From contig NZ_FONQ01000004.1 in NCBI RefSeq assembly GCF_900112975.1, forward strand, positions 1 through 64,000: a stretch of DNA of 64,000 nucleotides, given 5' to 3'. Below are positions 7,553-19,300 of this stretch, in pieces. The notes below the pieces were generated by a model that ran no database searches, was not told the DNA's origin, and was given only the letters and a program-made list of their open reading frames with translations. Both the position numbers and the translations under genes were made by a program. Source of the stretch: Flavobacterium xueshanense (GTDB taxonomy: Bacteria; Bacteroidota; Bacteroidia; Flavobacteriales; Flavobacteriaceae). The first letter of the stretch is position 1; each line of letters opens with the position of its first letter.

Positions 7553-9664
7553 TTAGGAATTAATTTCTGTAAAAATAGTATTCAACAATTCGAATATTTT
7601 TTCTTTGTCTAAAGGTTTTGTAATGTAGTCCATAAAACCGAAACGCATGATTTGCTCTTTATCTTCAAAGGATGAATACGCCGTTTGGGCAATAATAGGA
7701 AGTTCTGGTTTTAATATTTTAATTTGTTCAAACGCTTCGAAACCGTTTAAGATTGGCATTTTTATATCCATGAAAACTAAACTAATATCTGGATTTTCAG
7801 CACAGATATCTACTGCTTCCTGACCATTGAAAGCGCGTAAAACGGTATGATTTTTTGATTCTAAAATTTTCTTTAAAAGCAAGAAATTAATATTGTCATC
7901 TTCCGCAATCAAAATAATCTCATTCTCATGATTTCCAGAAAAAGATATCTTTATTTTTGGCATACTTTCCACAACAGTTTCATCATACTTTAACGGTATC
8001 GTAAATGTAAAAACAGATCCAATTCCCATAGTTGATTTTACACTTATTTCTCCGCCCAGCATTTCGACATACGCCTTAGTAATAGACAAACCAAGTCCCA
8101 ATCCTGTCATTTCGGTAGTTGCATTGTCTTCAATTCTTCTGAATCTGTCAAAGATAATCTTCATATGATCCTCACTAATTCCTGAACCAGAATCTTGAAT
8201 CGTAAACTCTAAAACATCTTTTTCTTTATTTATGGAATATCCAAAAGACACAAAACCTTTTTCTGTAAATTTTACAGCGTTTGTTATTAAATTTACAATA
8301 ATCTGTTTCAGTTTTGTCTCATCAGTAAGGATGTTTTTCTGAATCTTATCGCCACTTTCTACTACATAAAATTCAATATCTTTTTCTTTAGGAATGGTAA
8401 TTTTAATAGATTTATGCAATTCTGCAATACATTTTTCTATATTCAATCCTTTATAATTCGGTGTAATTTGCTTAGCATCAATTCTGGACATTTCAATTAA
8501 ATCCTCAATAATTAAAACCAAATTATTTCCGCTGTTTTTTATAATTTTCAAATATTCGAATTTCTCTTTTTCCGTCTGCTTATCATCCATAAGCAAATCA
8601 CTGAATCCCATAATGGCATTCATGGGCGTTCTAATCTCATGTGATAAATTAGCTAAAAAAGAAGATTTTAGCGTATCACTTTCCTCTGCTTTTTGCTTGG
8701 AAATTTCTAATTGCTTCCTTTGATTACTATTCTCTTCAAAGAGATTTCCGATGTAACCAAACTCTCCTTTGGATTTTTTTAAACTGTATATAGAAGTAAC
8801 ATTTCCGGTTTCCAGAATATTTTTAATCAATTTTAATGGATTATAAACCCATTTTTTAGTGTAATAAATGAAAATTAAAATATTGATTAACGAGGCTATA
8901 ACAACTATAAAAAGAATTTCTTTCGTTTTGCTGTAATTTAAATTAAAAGGCCTTTTAAAAAGTAATTTGCTGACCACATTGTTTTTCCAATCTTTTAAAT
9001 CCAATCCAACAGTGACAAAATCATCCTCAGCATTGATAGGGTGATCCACTGCAACTAAATTAACTTTAGAACTGCTAATATTCCCTAGTGAAGTAAAAAA
9101 GGATTTATCTAAAAGTCTGGCCATAAAAAAATAGCCCGAAGGTTTTGTTTTAGTCTTTTTTGGGTCATTTGAAGGATGAATTGTTGCAGCAAAAACCTCA
9201 ACTATACCTTCAGGAATTTTTACGTAAAACCTTTTCAGTTTAGATTTGTAAAGTGAAGTCATCATAGCTTTTGGAATAAAATCAAAACTTTTAATCTTAG
9301 CAGATGTTGTCTTATTTATTATTTTTTGATTTAAACCATAAATTCCAATATAATCCACTTCATACGATTCAAATTCACTTAATATATATTTATTGTACCA
9401 TTTCTCCTCCTTTTTTTTGGTAAAATTGACTAATTCATCCCAAAATGTAACATCAATAATTGTTGCCGTATGCGTTTTAGAGTTAAGCCTGAATAATGAT
9501 TTTACCTCATTATTATATTGATCGTAAGTCGCTTTATAAAAACGATGCTCTTCCTGAACTGTATAAAGGTATAATGAAGTGTATAGAATAAAAAAGAAAA
9601 CAGTTGCTGATGCAATCAACAACAATAATTTAAAATACGTATTTAGGTTAAATAATCTCTTCAT
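7553..9664 (-). CDS. Hybrid sensor histidine kinase with CHASE4 sensor and receiver domain
   Basis: Domains in order (703 residues): membrane segment at about 11-33; periplasmic CHASE4-like sensor with the typical WDELVNF motif near residue 75; second membrane segment at 249-268; HisKA with phospho-acceptor His342 in SHEIRTPMNA; ATPase domain with N462, DSGSGI (491) and GLGLGLS (521); and a C-terminal receiver with Asp633 in MDIKMP and the TKP lysine near 683. The receiver follows the kinase directly, so signalling probably passes through an unlinked phosphotransfer protein or regulator; no partner gene is adjacent. The ligand is unknown. Confidence 0.92.
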   Translation of the reverse strand: MKRLFNLNTYFKLLLLIASATVFFFILYTSLYLYTVQEEHRFYKATYDQYNNEVKSLFRLNSKTHTATIIDVTFWDELVNFTKKKEEKWYNKYILSEFESYEVDYIGIYGLNQKIINKTTSAKIKSFDFIPKAMMTSLYKSKLKRFYVKIPEGIVEVFAATIHPSNDPKKTKTKPSGYFFMARLLDKSFFTSLGNISSSKVNLVAVDHPINAEDDFVTVGLDLKDWKNNVVSKLLFKRPFNLNYSKTKEILFIVVIASLINILIFIYYTKKWVYNPLKLIKNILETGNVTSIYSLKKSKGEFGYIGNLFEENSNQRKQLEISKQKAEESDTLKSSFLANLSHEIRTPMNAIMGFSDLLMDDKQTEKEKFEYLKIIKNSGNNLVLIIEDLIEMSRIDAKQITPNYKGLNIEKCIAELHKSIKITIPKEKDIEFYVVESGDKIQKNILTDETKLKQIIVNLITNAVKFTEKGFVSFGYSINKEKDVLEFTIQDSGSGISEDHMKIIFDRFRRIEDNATTEMTGLGLGLSITKAYVEMLGGEISVKSTMGIGSVFTFTIPLKYDETVVESMPKIKISFSGNHENEIILIAEDDNINFLLLKKILESKNHTVLRAFNGQEAVDICAENPDISLVFMDIKMPILNGFEAFEQIKILKPELPIIAQTAYSSFEDKEQIMRFGFMDYITKPLDKEKIFELLNTIFTEINS

Positions 9665-10019
9665 ATAATGTAAGAAAATAAAAAAATAACTAAATCATCT
9701 TACCTATAATTTTGTAAGATATATCACTTTTTTTGCTGGCGCAAGTTAAGCTTTTTTTGTCATAAAAAAAATCCAACAGTTTAAACTAACGCAGTTTATA
9801 ATATACACGATTTATTTTTCAGATATTTTAATCCAAACCTTTATTCAGCTTGTGTTCTAATTAAGAATTTGTTTCATAGATTCTATTCAAATTATTATCT
9901 CCTTATTTTTAAAAAAATTGTTTCCGCTGAAACCAGAACTAAATAAGAATTACTGCAAAATCTAAAATTAATAATTCTTATATCTAAAAAAGCAGCCGGA
10001 TACTCGAATTTTTTTTCAT
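9665..10019. other. Intergenic region upstream of the histidine kinase
   Basis: AT-rich and without a convincing gene. It should contain the kinase promoter (minus strand), but no clear TAnnTTTG box was found. Confidence 0.4.
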
Positions 10020-10052
10020 AAAAAACCCCAAATAGTATTAAACTTTTTGGGG
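10020..10052 (-). terminator. Terminator of the carboxylase operon
   Basis: CCCCAAA (10026-10032) pairs with TTTGGGG (10046-10052); on the minus strand the hairpin is followed by six T. It lies about 40 bases after the carboxyltransferase stop. Confidence 0.75.
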
Positions 10053-10090
10053 TAGTTCAAAAATTTATTTTGTTCAATTCTATCTAATCC

Positions 10091-11632
10091 TTACAAAGGA
10101 ATATTCCCGTGTTTTCTATTAGGAGTTATGCTTTCTTTATTTTCGAGCATGCTAAATGCTTTTATCAGTTTGCGTCTGGTCTCTTCAGGTAAAATTACCT
10201 CATCAACAAAACCACGTTGCGCTGCCGTATATGGGTTTGCAAACAAATCGGCGTATTCTGCTTCTTTTTCCAAGAGTTTAGCGTTATGATCTTCGGCTTC
10301 TTTAATTTCTTTCTTAAAGATAATTTCAGAGGCACCTTTTGCTCCCATCACCGCTATTTCGGCACTTGGCCAAGCAAAATTCATGTCGGCACCGATGTGT
10401 TTCGAGTTCATTACATCATAAGCACCACCATAGGCTTTACGCGTAATCACTGTAACTCTCGGCACGGTTGCTTCGCTTAAAGCGTATAACAATTTAGCAC
10501 CGTGAACAATAATTCCGCTCCATTCTTGATCGGTTCCCGGCAAAAAGCCCGGTACATCCACCAAAACCAATAACGGAATATTAAAACAATCGCAAAAACG
10601 GGTAAATCGAGCCGCTTTTTTCGAACTGTTTACATCCAGACAGCCTGCTAAAACCATCGGTTGGTTTGCTATTATTCCAATGCTTTTTCCTCCCAATCGG
10701 GCAAAACCAACCAGAATATTTTCGGCATAATTTTTATGAATTTCAAAAAACGAATCTTCATCAATAATTCCGCCAATCACCATGTGCATGTCATACGGTT
10801 TATTGGGATTATCCGGAATAATAGTTGCTAATTTGGGCCGAACCTCATCATTCAGCTCGTAAGGTAAGTTGTGTGCTTTTTCTTTATTGCTTTGTGGCAA
10901 ATAACTTAACAATCGTTTCAAATCCTCCAGACATTCCACATCATTGGTCGATGTACAATGCGCCACACCCGATTTAGTGGAATGCGTACTCGCACCCCCT
11001 AATTCCTCCGAAGTCACAGTTTCGTTCGTTACGGTTTTTACCACATTCGGCCCTGTTACAAACATATAACTGGTATCTTCAACCATCATCGTAAAATCAG
11101 TCATCGCAGGAGAATACACAGCTCCACCGGCGCAGGGTCCCATAATAGCAGAGATTTGCGGAATTACACCAGAAGCTTGAACGTTGCGGTAAAAAATATC
11201 GGCATAACCGCCTAAAGAACGAACACCTTCCTGAATTCGAGCTCCACCAGAATCATTCAGTCCAATCATTGGGGCTCCCATTTTGACTGCCATATCCATC
11301 ACTTTACAGATTTTTTCAGCATGGGTTTCGGATAACGAACCACCAAAAACCGTGAAATCCTGTGCAAAAATATAAACCAATCTTCCGTTTATAGTTCCGT
11401 ATCCGGTAATCACACCATCACCGTAATACAGTTCTTTTTCCATTCCAAAATCAGATGTTCGGTGCGTAACCAACATACCAATTTCTTCAAAAGAACCTTC
11501 ATCCATCAAATAATTGACGCGCTCTCTTGCGGTAAGTTTTTTATTGGAATGTTGTTTTGCAATTCTGTTTTTACCCCCACCCAAATGAGCTTCAGCAATT
11601 TTATCGTTTAATATATTTATTTTGTCTTTCAT
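10091..11632 (-). CDS. Acyl-CoA carboxylase, carboxyltransferase (beta) subunit
   Basis: This 513-residue protein has both crotonase-like halves of a carboxyltransferase. The first carries [12 protein letters not shown] and the oxyanion-type [12 protein letters not shown]; the second carries [12 protein letters not shown] and [14 protein letters not shown]. It moves the carboxyl group from carboxybiotin to an acyl-CoA and is closest to propionyl-CoA carboxylase beta (PccB) and methylmalonyl-CoA decarboxylase alpha. It is the last gene of a minus-strand operon with the biotin carboxylase and biotin carrier genes, so a carboxylase rather than a decarboxylase role is inferred. A terminator follows. 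Confidence 0.92.
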   Translation of the reverse strand: MKDKINILNDKIAEAHLGGGKNRIAKQHSNKKLTARERVNYLMDEGSFEEIGMLVTHRTSDFGMEKELYYGDGVITGYGTINGRLVYIFAQDFTVFGGSLSETHAEKICKVMDMAVKMGAPMIGLNDSGGARIQEGVRSLGGYADIFYRNVQASGVIPQISAIMGPCAGGAVYSPAMTDFTMMVEDTSYMFVTGPNVVKTVTNETVTSEELGGASTHSTKSGVAHCTSTNDVECLEDLKRLLSYLPQSNKEKAHNLPYELNDEVRPKLATIIPDNPNKPYDMHMVIGGIIDEDSFFEIHKNYAENILVGFARLGGKSIGIIANQPMVLAGCLDVNSSKKAARFTRFCDCFNIPLLVLVDVPGFLPGTDQEWSGIIVHGAKLLYALSEATVPRVTVITRKAYGGAYDVMNSKHIGADMNFAWPSAEIAVMGAKGASEIIFKKEIKEAEDHNAKLLEKEAEYADLFANPYTAAQRGFVDEVILPEETRRKLIKAFSMLENKESITPNRKHGNIPL

Positions 11633-11760
11633 ATTTGTTCTTTTTTAACCGCCAATTCGCTAATTTTTATCTAATTTTCTTCAAAACCATTAAGGTATTA
11701 AGAAAATTAAGTGCTGCTTTTTCTACTTAAAACTTAATCTCTTCATCGTGAATAAATATT

Positions 11761-13200
11761 TTAAATAGGTAAGCGTACGATTTTTTGATCTTCAAAATAT
11801 TGTTTCAAAGCCACCAAAGCAGCGATTTCAGCTTCTTGCGCCATCTGTTTTTTCAACACATCAGCATTGTAATAGTTTTTTACGAAATGCGTGTCAAATT
11901 TCCCGGAACGAAACGCCTCATGTTCAAAAACAAATTTCCCAAAAGGTAAGGTTGTTTGTACACCCTCAACTTTATAAGCTTCAATAGCTTTTAACATAAC
12001 TTGAATCGCTTCTTCTCGGGTTTCGCCGTACGTAATCAGTTTGGCTAACATTGGATCGTAATAAATGGGAATATCCATGCCTTGTTCAAAACCATTATCT
12101 ACACGAATTCCCTCACCAACAGGTAATTGATACACATCCAAATGACCGACACTTGGCAAGAAATCATTCATAGGATCTTCGGCATACACACGTAATTCCA
12201 TCGCGTGTCCTTTTATTTTCAAATCTTCTTGTTTGATTGCCAATGCTTCTCCTCTGGCAACTCTGATTTGCAGTTCGACCAAATCGGTTCCGGTTATCCA
12301 TTCGGTAACGGGATGTTCCACCTGCAAACGCGTGTTCATCTCCAAGAAGTAGAAATTGTTGTTTTCGTCCAATAAAAATTCGACGGTTCCAGCTCCTAAA
12401 TAATCACATGATTTGGCCACCAAAACAGCTGCTTCGCCCATTTTTTTACGCAATTCCGGTGTTAAAACCGAAGAAGGCGCTTCTTCAATTACTTTTTGGT
12501 GACGACGCTGGATGCTGCATTCTCTTTCGAATAAATACAATACATTTCCATGACTGTCTGCCATCACCTGAATTTCGATATGTCTTGGCGAGCCCACATA
12601 TTTTTCAATAAAAACCGAACCGTCTCCAAAGGCAGCAATCGCTTCACTAATGGCGCGATCCATTTGAGATTCGAAATCAGCTTCACTTTCGACCACTCGC
12701 ATTCCTTTTCCACCACCACCTGCAGAGGCTTTAATTAAAATTGGAAAACCAATTTCTTTCGCAACAACTTTTGCTTTTTCGACATCCGTAATGGCTTGGT
12801 CAAAACCGGGAACCATTGGAATATTGTATTGCTTAACAGCCTCTTTGGCCGCCAGTTTACTTCCCATTATTTTTATTGCTTTCGATTTTGGACCAATAAA
12901 AATGATGTTGTTTTTCTCCGATTCTTCGGCAAAATCAGCATTTTCACTCAAAAATCCGTAACCCGGATGAATGGCATCTACATTTAAAGATTTTGCAACC
13001 TCTATAATTTTACTTCCTAACAAATACGATTGACTCGAAGGGGCTTCTCCAATCCAAACGGCTTCATCAGCAAATTTCACATGCGGTGCATTTCTGTCAG
13101 CAGTTGAATACACTGCTACCGTTTTAATGCCCATCTTTTGTGCGGTTTTCATCACCCTGATCGCGATTTCCCCTCTATTGGCAACTAATAATTTTTTCAT
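11761..13200 (-). CDS. accC: Acyl-CoA carboxylase, biotin carboxylase subunit
   Basis: The start is placed at 13200, where the product begins MKKLLVANRGEIAIRV, the standard N-terminus of biotin carboxylases. The frame extends 25 codons further upstream, but those residues have no counterpart in the family. At 479 residues it has the ATP-grasp core with the glycine-rich GGGGKGMR loop, FIEKYV, ERECSIQRRHQK and the catalytic EMNTRLQVEHPVTE. It carboxylates biotin on the carrier protein encoded just upstream, using ATP and bicarbonate. A propionyl-CoA carboxylase alpha role is as likely as acetyl-CoA carboxylase. Confidence 0.92.
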   Translation of the reverse strand: MKKLLVANRGEIAIRVMKTAQKMGIKTVAVYSTADRNAPHVKFADEAVWIGEAPSSQSYLLGSKIIEVAKSLNVDAIHPGYGFLSENADFAEESEKNNIIFIGPKSKAIKIMGSKLAAKEAVKQYNIPMVPGFDQAITDVEKAKVVAKEIGFPILIKASAGGGGKGMRVVESEADFESQMDRAISEAIAAFGDGSVFIEKYVGSPRHIEIQVMADSHGNVLYLFERECSIQRRHQKVIEEAPSSVLTPELRKKMGEAAVLVAKSCDYLGAGTVEFLLDENNNFYFLEMNTRLQVEHPVTEWITGTDLVELQIRVARGEALAIKQEDLKIKGHAMELRVYAEDPMNDFLPSVGHLDVYQLPVGEGIRVDNGFEQGMDIPIYYDPMLAKLITYGETREEAIQVMLKAIEAYKVEGVQTTLPFGKFVFEHEAFRSGKFDTHFVKNYYNADVLKKQMAQEAEIAALVALKQYFEDQKIVRLPI

Positions 13201-13301
13201 TTTATATTTTTTAACCGCAGATTCGCTAATTTTAATTCTCTTACAATCAATTGTATTGCAGAATTGAATATTCAATTTTTAATTAGTGAATTAGTGGTGT
13301 T

Positions 13302-13787
13302 TTATTCAAATTCAATTAACAACTGTCCTTTATCCACCGCATCTCCCATAAGTACCGAAATAGTTTTGATAACACCATCACGCGGAGAGAGAAAACTATT
13401 TTCCATTTTCATGGCACCTAAAATAATCAGGTTGTCGTTCTCTTTTACAGTTTGTCCTACTACCACACTGATTTCTAGAATCAATCCGGGCATAGGTGCT
13501 TTGATAAAATTGACTTGTTTGGTAAGTCCCGTTTCGAATCCCATTTCCTTTATCAAAATATCCAAAGGATTTGAAATAGCAACGGTGTACGTGTTGTTGT
13601 TTACCTTAACGGTATAGTTTTTTTGAAGAAAATCAGAAGTGATGATTTCCGCTTGATAAGGAGTGTTTTCACGTAATACATGGAATTTATTCGTCTCTAC
13701 GCTTACTGCATCCAGTTGTGAAACACTTTCCTTTTCCAAATCAAAATGAAAAGTGTCGTTTACATTAACTTTATAACCAATACTCAT
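13302..13787 (-). CDS. Biotin carboxyl carrier protein of the acyl-CoA carboxylase
   Basis: The 161-residue protein has a C-terminal biotinyl domain, with KAPMPGLI starting at about residue 96 and the biotinylated Lys127 in GAMKMEN. The N-terminal half of about 90 residues is a variable domain that probably contacts the other subunits. As first gene of the minus-strand operon it delivers carboxybiotin between the biotin carboxylase and the carboxyltransferase. Having the carrier as a separate subunit, rather than fused to the biotin carboxylase, is a common Bacteroidetes arrangement. Confidence 0.92.
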   Translation of the reverse strand: MSIGYKVNVNDTFHFDLEKESVSQLDAVSVETNKFHVLRENTPYQAEIITSDFLQKNYTVKVNNNTYTVAISNPLDILIKEMGFETGLTKQVNFIKAPMPGLILEISVVVGQTVKENDNLIILGAMKMENSFLSPRDGVIKTISVLMGDAVDKGQLLIEFE

Positions 13788-13888
13788 TTGTTTCTATTTT
13801 AGAATCGTAAAAATAAGTAAAAGAAAACGTTTTCGTAATCGAAAAATAAAAGTTTTATGCTAATTTAATATAGTTTAATAAAACAAAT

Positions 13889-16087
13889 TTATAAAACTAA
13901 TAATCCAAATTCACTAAGGGTTTTAATTGGTTTTGAGTACCAAAATAATTCAAAGTCTTCCAGATTTGATTCGAAATCAGCTTTAACTTCTTGGTAATTA
14001 TAAATTTTAGCATTCGAAACGGAGATTTTCTGTAACATTTCTACCAACCATTCTCCTTTATTTTTATTCGTTTGAATAGAGAAGCTTTCCTTTTTGTCAT
14101 GAAAAGTCAAAGTAATCATTTCCCAGGAATTTCCTTTTTTAGATTTGGTAAAATGATCAACAAATGGCTTTCCGCCTAACCAAACGATTTTTGCAGTAGG
14201 TTTGATATTGAATTCACTCTCTTCCTGAAGTGCATCAAAAATAAAATTAGATGAAATTGTAGTCTTTGGAATTTTAAATTCGAACCAATCCTGAAGCTCA
14301 TATTCAAAACAGATTTCGTGCATAAAATTAAACAAGGATTTCTTAAGTCCAAAACTAAATTTATCATGGTCGATTCCAGTTGCATCGGTATAATTAATAT
14401 CGTTATTGGTAAAAGTTCCAATCGTTTCGGTTTCTTTTACCACACCAAATTTTTCCGGATACAATCCTACGGGACTGTGTGCGGTCATAGCAAATTGATG
14501 CCAAAATCCCGACTGTAATACACCAACTTCAAACAATTGACGCACCATTTCAAGACTGTCCACCGTTTCTTGAATGGTTTGTGTAGGATAACCATACATC
14601 AAATAGGCATGAACCATTACTCCTGTTTCAGTAAAATTTCGAGTGACTTTCGCGACTTGTTCGACCGTTACGCCTTTATCAATCAGTTTTAATAATCTAT
14701 CAGAAGCGACTTCGAGTCCGCCAGAAACGGCGATACAACCGGAAGCTTTTAGAAGCAAACACAAATCTTTGGTAAAACTTTTTTCGAATCGAATGTTGGT
14801 CCACCACGTCACCGCTAATTTTCTTCGAAGTATTTCTAGTGCCAAAGCACGCATCAAAGCCGGAGGTGCAGCTTCATCTACAAAATGAAAACCGTTCTCG
14901 CCTGTTTGAGCAATCATTTCTTCCATTCGGTCACACAATAAATTGGCTGCAACGGGTTCGTAAATTTTGATATAATCCAAAGAAATATCGCAAAACGTAC
15001 ATTTGCCCCAATAGCAACCGTGCGCCATGGTGAGCTTATTCCAGCGTCCGTCACTCCACATACGGTGCATTGGATTCACAATTTCGATAACTGAAATGTA
15101 TTTATTCAAAAACAAGTCTGAGTAATCCGGAGTTCCTACTTGTGATTGTTTGTAATCAGGTTTATTGGAATTATTTTTGTAAACTACTTTTCCATCTTCC
15201 AATAAAAAGGTTCGTTTATAGGAATCGTAATCCGGATTTTCAATATTGGAAATTAATTCTTCTATTGGCATTTCCCCATCATCCAAAGTGATATAATCAA
15301 TGAACTCAAAAACACGAGCGTCAGAAAGTGATCGTAATTCCGTATTCGGGAAACCACCACCCATCGAAATTTTGATATTGGGATGATTCTTCTTCACCCA
15401 TTGTGCCGAACGAAATGCCGAATATAAATTCCCTGGAAACGGAACTGAAATCAAGAATAATGTAGGTTGAATAGTTTCTATTCTCTCTTTTAAAATAGAA
15501 AGAAGAACGGTATCAATATAAGTTGGTTGCTGTTGCAAAGCTTCATACAATTCGTCAAAAGAATTCGCAGATCTTCCCAAACGTTCGGCATAGCGGCTGA
15601 AACCAAAATTTGCATCGACACATTCCACAATAAAATCAGAAATATCTTCAAGGTATAAAGTCGCCAAGTGTTTCGCTTTATCCTGCGTTCCCATCGTTCC
15701 AAAAGCCCAATCGAGTTCTTCCAATTGAGCAAACCGGGACGCTTCCGGCAAGAAATCTTCCTGACAAATTTGAAGCGCCAATGTTGGATTTTTTCCTTGA
15801 AGGAAAGCAATTACGGGATTTATTGTTTTTAGGTACTCATCTTGTAAAGCGTAAATACGTTTTGAGTTGTCTGAGATTTCTTCAACTTTAAACGTTGACC
15901 TTGCAACTTTAAACAAATCTTCAAGCCCTTCTTTCGAAAACAATTTCAAAATCACTTCGATACCCAAATCTGCTTGAACAGACTCAATATTTTTGGTATT
16001 CAGAAACCCTTTAATATATGCGGTTGCCGGATACGGTGTATTCAGTTGGGTAAAAGGCGGCGTGATGAGAAATAATTTGGTTTTCAA
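13889..16087 (-). CDS. B12-binding-domain-type radical SAM protein
   Basis: This 732-residue protein has a long N-terminal region of about 340 residues with a Rossmann-like section (FLISVPFPGNLYSAFRSAQW, then KISMGGGFPNTE), as in cobalamin-binding radical SAM proteins. The radical SAM core follows, with the iron-sulfur motif CYWGKCTFC near residue 357 and downstream GGLEVASDRLL and YGYPTQT. No DxHxxG cobalamin ligand is visible, so B12 binding would be base-off or absent. The reaction is unknown. It is a single-gene unit with its own promoter box. Confidence 0.8.
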   Translation of the reverse strand: MKTKLFLITPPFTQLNTPYPATAYIKGFLNTKNIESVQADLGIEVILKLFSKEGLEDLFKVARSTFKVEEISDNSKRIYALQDEYLKTINPVIAFLQGKNPTLALQICQEDFLPEASRFAQLEELDWAFGTMGTQDKAKHLATLYLEDISDFIVECVDANFGFSRYAERLGRSANSFDELYEALQQQPTYIDTVLLSILKERIETIQPTLFLISVPFPGNLYSAFRSAQWVKKNHPNIKISMGGGFPNTELRSLSDARVFEFIDYITLDDGEMPIEELISNIENPDYDSYKRTFLLEDGKVVYKNNSNKPDYKQSQVGTPDYSDLFLNKYISVIEIVNPMHRMWSDGRWNKLTMAHGCYWGKCTFCDISLDYIKIYEPVAANLLCDRMEEMIAQTGENGFHFVDEAAPPALMRALALEILRRKLAVTWWTNIRFEKSFTKDLCLLLKASGCIAVSGGLEVASDRLLKLIDKGVTVEQVAKVTRNFTETGVMVHAYLMYGYPTQTIQETVDSLEMVRQLFEVGVLQSGFWHQFAMTAHSPVGLYPEKFGVVKETETIGTFTNNDINYTDATGIDHDKFSFGLKKSLFNFMHEICFEYELQDWFEFKIPKTTISSNFIFDALQEESEFNIKPTAKIVWLGGKPFVDHFTKSKKGNSWEMITLTFHDKKESFSIQTNKNKGEWLVEMLQKISVSNAKIYNYQEVKADFESNLEDFELFWYSKPIKTLSEFGLLVL

Positions 16088-16104
16088 AAGAAATAAGTTT
16101 GGTG

Positions 16105-16112
16105 CAAAAATA
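16105..16112 (-). promoter_or_regulatory. Bacteroidetes -7 box upstream of the radical SAM gene
   Basis: The minus strand reads TATTTTTG, a perfect TAnnTTTG, 18-25 bases before the start codon. No clear -33 TTTG was seen at the usual spacing. Confidence 0.5.
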
Positions 16113-16294
16113 AGGGATATTTATTGTTTTTCAACAAAAGAAACAACTTGCAGTTATCCGAGTAAAATTGCGTAATTAATTGAATTAAATCTCTCGAAAA
16201 ACAATCTGATTTCTGCATTTTGATCCTTACCATTTCAAATATAAAATTCATACAAAAATTAATATCTTTCACGCTAAAACCCTTATTTTTTATT

Positions 16295-16302
16295 TACTTT
16301 TG
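16295..16302 (+). promoter_or_regulatory. Bacteroidetes -7 box upstream of the giant repeat protein
   Basis: TACTTTTG matches TAnnTTTG and ends 17 bases before the ATG at 16320, predicting a very short leader. No obvious -33 element. Confidence 0.5.
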
Positions 16303-16319
16303 TTTACAAAATTCCCACA

Positions 16320-19300
16320 ATGAAGCTTAAAGTCCTACTGCTGTTTATTCTATTTCACCAATGTGTTGTTGTTTTTTCTCAAGAAATAAATCCAAATTCT
16401 TCCAAAAAAATTTTATTGGAAGATAAAAATGGTCATTTAATTCAAACTTTGGATAAGCAAAACGAGTTTTTGAAAATTCGGGAAGAAAAAAGGAAAAAAG
16501 AAATCCTGAATTTAAAAAAAGTAAATCTGAATTTGAAAGCAACAGCCACACAACAAGCTGTAGAAATGTGTACCAATGGAAGTTTCGAACAATATGAAAC
16601 TATCAGTGGAAGTAGTTCCCTCAAGAATTTTCTTTATACCATAGGTGATCCTCCTGGACCAACGCAATGCCGCTCTATTACCAATACCGCCAATTCATAC
16701 ATCAATCGGTATGACCCTAATAATATGAATATTATGGCGACTGGTGTATCTTCAAATTTGGTTGATCCTTATATGGGAGATATAAAAGCATTCGATCAAT
16801 ATGCCCTTAAAATTAATCATGAGAAATCATCTACTTATGGCTCAATTGTTCAGGGTAAAAGGTTTAAAACTAATAATGAAAATTATCTAAAATTCAACTA
16901 CAAAGCAGTATTACAAAGTGTATATGACAATAGTCACACTGACAATCAGGCATTTGTAAAGGCAAGGATTTTAGATAAAAACGGCGTTGTCGTAAATGAA
17001 TTTTGTTTGGTAGGTGACGAAAAAAATTGCATTTTCACCAAAGTTCCGAGTCAAACTTCTTCGTACGTCACTTTATATACTGCCAATTGGCAATCTGGAA
17101 TACTGGATATTTCATCTCTACCTAACAATGAAGAATTTACCGTGGAATTTATGGCTTCAAGATGTGGATTGGGTGGACATTTCGGATATATGTATGTAGA
17201 TGATATTTGCTTACTGCATTCTACAGAAAATTTACAAGGATCTGTAGAACTAGATCCTTTGGATAAAGTTTGCCCTAGTTTACCGATTTCCGTGTGTGGA
17301 AATTATTCCATTCCTAATTCTGGCGGAATTTCTGCATCAGTAAAAAAAATTACATTAAATGTTTATAACAGTAATAACGTATCCGTTTATAGTACAGCTA
17401 CAACCTCAAGCTTAGACACAACAAATAAAAAGTTTTGTTTTACACTGAATGCCACTGATTTTCCAAATAGTACCAATGCTAATTATAATGTTGGAGTACA
17501 AGTAGATTATGATATTTCTGGAACTTCTTGTGCCGGAACTACATTTAATTCGGCCACAGATCCTGATGCGAATTCTGGTTGGGATATTTCTTTTTTAAAT
17601 TGTACTTCAAGTTGCAGTATTAATGTAACAACAGCAAAGATATCTCAATGTGATGCAAATCGTGACGGGATTGAAAATTTCGATTTGTCTAAATTAAATG
17701 CTTTGGTGGTAACGTCTGCTGCAGGTTTAAGTTTTAGTTATTACAAAAATTACAATGATGCGGAAGCTAACTTGAATGCAATCGCCAATTTCTCAAGTTA
17801 TCCAAGTTCAAGCACTTCTATTTTTGTTAGAGTGAGTAAAAATGCCACTTGCTACAAAATAATTTCTGCAAGTTTAGAGGTGAAAAATCCAACGGCAAAT
17901 ATTACAGGTATTCTAAATGTTTGTTCAGGAAGCACTGTGTTAACAGCTTCTTCAGGATCATTCTATCGATGGAGTACAGGAGGTACTTCGCAAAGCATTA
18001 CAGTAACTTCGACAGGAAATTATTCTGTTACTGTTACTGATTCTTTTGGATGTAGCAGCGATGCTAGTGTTTCTATAGAACCTAGCCAAACTGCTGTTTC
18101 ACCAATTTTGCAAATCACTCAACCCTCGTGTTTTTCTACCACAGGAAGTATAAAAGTAACTTCAGCTGCATCACAATATAGTTTTGATGATGGTTTAACT
18201 TGGAGTACAAACGACACAAAGAGTAATTTATATCCTGGAACGTATTTAGTGAAAATAAAAACCATAAATGGATGTACTTCTTATTCTCAAAGTGTTACCA
18301 TTACTGCTGTCTCAACTTCATATCCAAATTATAACTATACCAGTCCTTTATTTTGCGGGGATGTAGGCAGTATTAGTATTACTACTCCATCTACATACTA
18401 TAGTTTTGATGATGGTGTAACTTGGGTAAATTATGCTACTGCAACCAATCTTTCTCCAGGGAATTATAAAATTCGCACAAAAGATTTACAAGGTTGCATT
18501 TCTTTGGCTAACAATGTACTTATTAGTAGTAATACGTTAGAAACCCCAACTTATACTACGACACAGCCTGCTTGTAATGTAACAGGAAGCATTACCATTA
18601 ATACGGTTTCAGATTTTTATACTTTTGACGGAGGCACAACATGGGGTACCAACAATACAAAGAGTAACTTATACTCAGGAAGTTATTCTTTAGGGATAAA
18701 AAATGCTTTAGGATGTACTTCCTATTATACCTACGTTTATTTAAATAATTTTCAATATTTCTATCCTGAATATAGTACAGAGCAACCCGTTTGTGGAAGC
18801 AATGGAAGCATTACTATTACTACAGTTGCAGATTCGTACAGTTTTGATAATGGTGTAACTTGGACTAACAATAACGTAGCAAATTTACCATATGGAAACT
18901 ATCCAGTAAAAGTGAAAAACAGTGCAGGATGTATAAGCTCCACTACTTATGTTAATTTAAATCAGCCCTATTTGTATTCACCAATTATTAGCATCGAACA
19001 GCCAACTTGTGGTGTAAACGGCAAAATCACGATTAATTCTTTATCAGATTTTTACAGCTTTGACAATGGTGTAACTTGGACAACCCTCAATATTAAATCA
19101 TTGCCTCCAGGGTATTACAACATAATTATAAAAAATAGCATTGGTTGTACTTCCTATCCAACTGGTGTTTATTTAAACAATCCAAATATAGCAAAACCTA
19201 CTTTTACTGTCATTCAGCCAACTTGTACTGCCGCAGGAAGTATTACAATAAATACAATTGCAGATTTTTACAGCTTTGACGGGGGGTATACTTGGGGAAC

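Noticed and set aside
13201..13275. Extended N-terminus of the biotin carboxylase
   Set aside because: The 25 extra residues have no family counterpart, and MKKLLVANRGEIAIRV is the standard start.
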